Assembly (NCBI GenBank): GCA_944327105.1
Contig: CALVGN010000002.1
Location: 1 to 39,767, forward strand
Reading direction: 5' to 3'
Source: an uncultured Erysipelotrichaceae bacterium
GTDB lineage: Bacteria > Bacillota_I > Bacilli_A > Erysipelotrichales > Erysipelotrichaceae
Length of the DNA stretch: 39,767 nt
Part shown: positions 38,738 to 39,767 of the stretch, one piece after another
Layout of the letters: each line of letters begins with the position of its first letter
Numbering within the stretch: the stretch's first letter is position 1
Translations under genes and position numbers: made by a program
Notes under the pieces: model-generated
What the model saw: the letters and a program-made list of their open reading frames with translations, nothing else
The model's database searches: none
What the model was told of the DNA's origin: nothing

Positions 38738-39544
38738 TTATATCGAAAACAGTTTACGGATGGTACAAACACATCCGTTTTCATTATTGGTTTTATCCGT
38801 GATATAAGCTGCTTTGGCTTTCAGGTTATCCGTGGCATTTTTCATGGCAAAACCATGGCTGACCGATTCGATCATGGTCAGATCATTATCCTGATCCCCG
38901 AATGCCATGCATTGCTCCTTGGTCAAACCATAGTAAGCCATGATTTCTTTTAATGTATTCCCCTTGGATACCCCTTTGGGATTAAAATCTACCCATTGAT
39001 CACCCGCAACGACCACATCCATGGTCGCACCAAGATATTTCAATGGTTCATAGATCGTATTTCGGGAATCACGCCATGCAAATGCCGAAACTTTGAATAC
39101 ATCATCATTCAATTCATCCAATGAATCCAATTTGATCGCATCATAATAAACGCGGATATGATCAAAGAATTGGGGATCATCGCTATCCATGACATATCCA
39201 TGGTCCAAACCACTCATCACCGATGGGATCGATAATGGTTTCAATGCATCGATCACCTGATGAATACATGATCGATCCAGATAATGCTGCACTATGGTCG
39301 AACCACGATCCACCACGATCCCGCCATTTTCCGCCATCAATACGAATCGATCCACGTAATCCTTAAAATCCCGTTTTAGTGCCATCAATGATCGACCGGA
39401 AGCAATGATGATCTTGATATTTTTCTTTAACAACGCATCCATGGTCAAACCAAAATCATGTGGAAATTCCTTTTGATCATTGACCAATGTGCCGTCGATA
39501 TCCAATGCGATCAATCGGATATCATTCACGTTTATATCCTGCAT
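38738..39544 (-). CDS. Cof-type HAD phosphatase
   Basis: A 268-residue HAD hydrolase of the Cof/YidA group, acting on sugar phosphates, FMN or PLP. Motif I is LDIDGTLV (Asp nucleophile), motif II SGRS, the conserved Lys is in GVSKGN, and motif IV is FGDQDNDLTMI. ATG at 39544 lies 6 nt after TATACT (39556-39551) without a ribosome binding site, which suggests a leaderless mRNA. Confidence 0.92.
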   Translation of the reverse strand: MQDINVNDIRLIALDIDGTLVNDQKEFPHDFGLTMDALLKKNIKIIIASGRSLMALKRDFKDYVDRFVLMAENGGIVVDRGSTIVQHYLDRSCIHQVIDALKPLSIPSVMSGLDHGYVMDSDDPQFFDHIRVYYDAIKLDSLDELNDDVFKVSAFAWRDSRNTIYEPLKYLGATMDVVVAGDQWVDFNPKGVSKGNTLKEIMAYYGLTKEQCMAFGDQDNDLTMIESVSHGFAMKNATDNLKAKAAYITDKTNNENGCVCTIRKLFSI

Positions 39545-39550
39545 ACAATC

Positions 39551-39556
39551 AGTATA
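39551..39556 (-). promoter_or_regulatory. -10 box of the HAD gene (leaderless candidate)
   Basis: TATACT on the minus strand, 6 nt before the ATG. Divergent from the small transcription unit at 39601, with a palindrome between them. Confidence 0.55.
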
Positions 39557-39600
39557 CCCTTTCTCTTTGATTTAATCATTTACTTTATGGTCCAACCATG

Positions 39601-39692
39601 TATAATAAATCTCGCGTTACGGGACTTTGACAAAATCCAACCCTATAAATAATCCAAAAATAGAAAAGAAGCTCGATTTTATCGAGTTTTTT
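39601..39692 (+). ncRNA. Possible small RNA unit
   Basis: TATAAT at 39601-39606 is preceded by a perfect palindrome (39587-39599). The predicted +1 is about 39613, and a terminator hairpin CTCGAT-TTT-ATCGAG with seven T ends near 39692. The transcript would be about 75-80 nt with no good reading frame. It is not a class I recognise; it could also be a leader of the gene starting at 39762. Confidence 0.4.
39672..39692 (+). terminator. Terminator-like hairpin
   Basis: Six-bp stem CTCGAT/ATCGAG, 3-nt loop, followed by TTTTTTT. Confidence 0.6.
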
Positions 39693-39717
39693 TATTGTCA
39701 AGTCAAAAAATTTTTGC

Positions 39718-39745
39718 GTTCTTAATGTTCTTAATCGTTCTTAAT
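39718..39745 (+). repeat. Three tandem GTTCTTAAT repeats
   Basis: GTTCTTAAT occurs at 39718-39726, 39727-39735 and 39737-39745, directly upstream of a TATAAT. The spacing of 9-10 bp places them on nearly the same face of the helix, as in an operator or activator site. Confidence 0.7.
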
Positions 39746-39749
39746 ATGG

Positions 39750-39755
39750 TATAAT
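39750..39755 (+). promoter_or_regulatory. -10 box of a gene beginning at the window end
   Basis: TATAAT followed after 6 nt by ATG at 39762. No ribosome binding site, as at the other leaderless candidates. Confidence 0.55.
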
Positions 39756-39761
39756 AAGGCC

Positions 39762-39767
39762 ATGTAT
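39762..39767 (+). CDS. Start of a gene leaving the window
   Basis: Only ATG TAT is visible. The call rests on the TATAAT 6 nt upstream, the same spacing as at five other genes here. Product unknown. Confidence 0.35.

Overview
The window looks like chromosome from a low-to-mid GC, strictly or largely anaerobic member of the Bacillota, most likely near the Erysipelotrichia. This rests on Gram-positive style Shine-Dalgarno sites, CIRCE/HrcA-type heat-shock control, rubrerythrin, FeoAB and an F-ATPase operon with atpI. TGA is used as a stop and TGG as Trp, so the standard bacterial code applies. No prophage, insertion sequence or CRISPR array is visible.

Layout: 1-5.5 kb (minus) holds sbcD-sbcC and a truncated DUF308-type membrane protein with a possible papain-like domain. 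5.8-9.6 kb (plus) holds tRNA-Arg(CCG) and two large membrane proteins of glycosyltransferase type (GT39/PMT and GT-C). 9.6-11.6 kb (minus) holds an EcsC-family gene switched off by a ten-G tract, and an AraC regulator. 11.6-14.2 kb has groES-groEL under CIRCE-like operators and a decayed toxin-antitoxin pair. 14.2-20.7 kb is the complete atpIBEFHAGDC operon. 20.8-25.0 kb has aminopeptidase P and a divergent P1B-ATPase-like protein that has lost its catalytic motifs. 25.2-29.7 kb has an intact toxin-antitoxin pair, chorismate mutase with a GltD-like oxidoreductase, tRNA-Leu(TAG), and an HTH/AAA/PD-(D/E)XK protein. 29.8-33.4 kb is a MATE-feoA-feoB operon. 33.5-39.8 kb has hsp20, an SDR pseudogene, uppP, a cytidylate-kinase-like gene, rubrerythrin, a membrane protein, a PAP2 phosphatase, a stand-alone FakA C-terminal-like domain, a Cof-type HAD phosphatase, a possible small RNA and the start of another gene.

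The most striking signal is not a gene. A 13-bp interrupted palindrome, ATGGTYNRACCAT, occurs 25 times by hand count (about 0.01 expected by chance), with eight more copies having a 2-bp centre and dozens of one-mismatch copies. It lies in all three coding frames and between genes, forms part of terminators, and sits 2-4 bp upstream of -10 boxes. It is nearly absent from probable acquired genes (EcsC, both TA pairs, the AAA/nuclease gene) and from groESL. It resembles a highly iterated palindrome such as cyanobacterial HIP1, but has a different sequence. A second theme is leaderless transcription: at seven genes a TATAAT-like box lies only 6-7 nt before the start codon, without a ribosome binding site.
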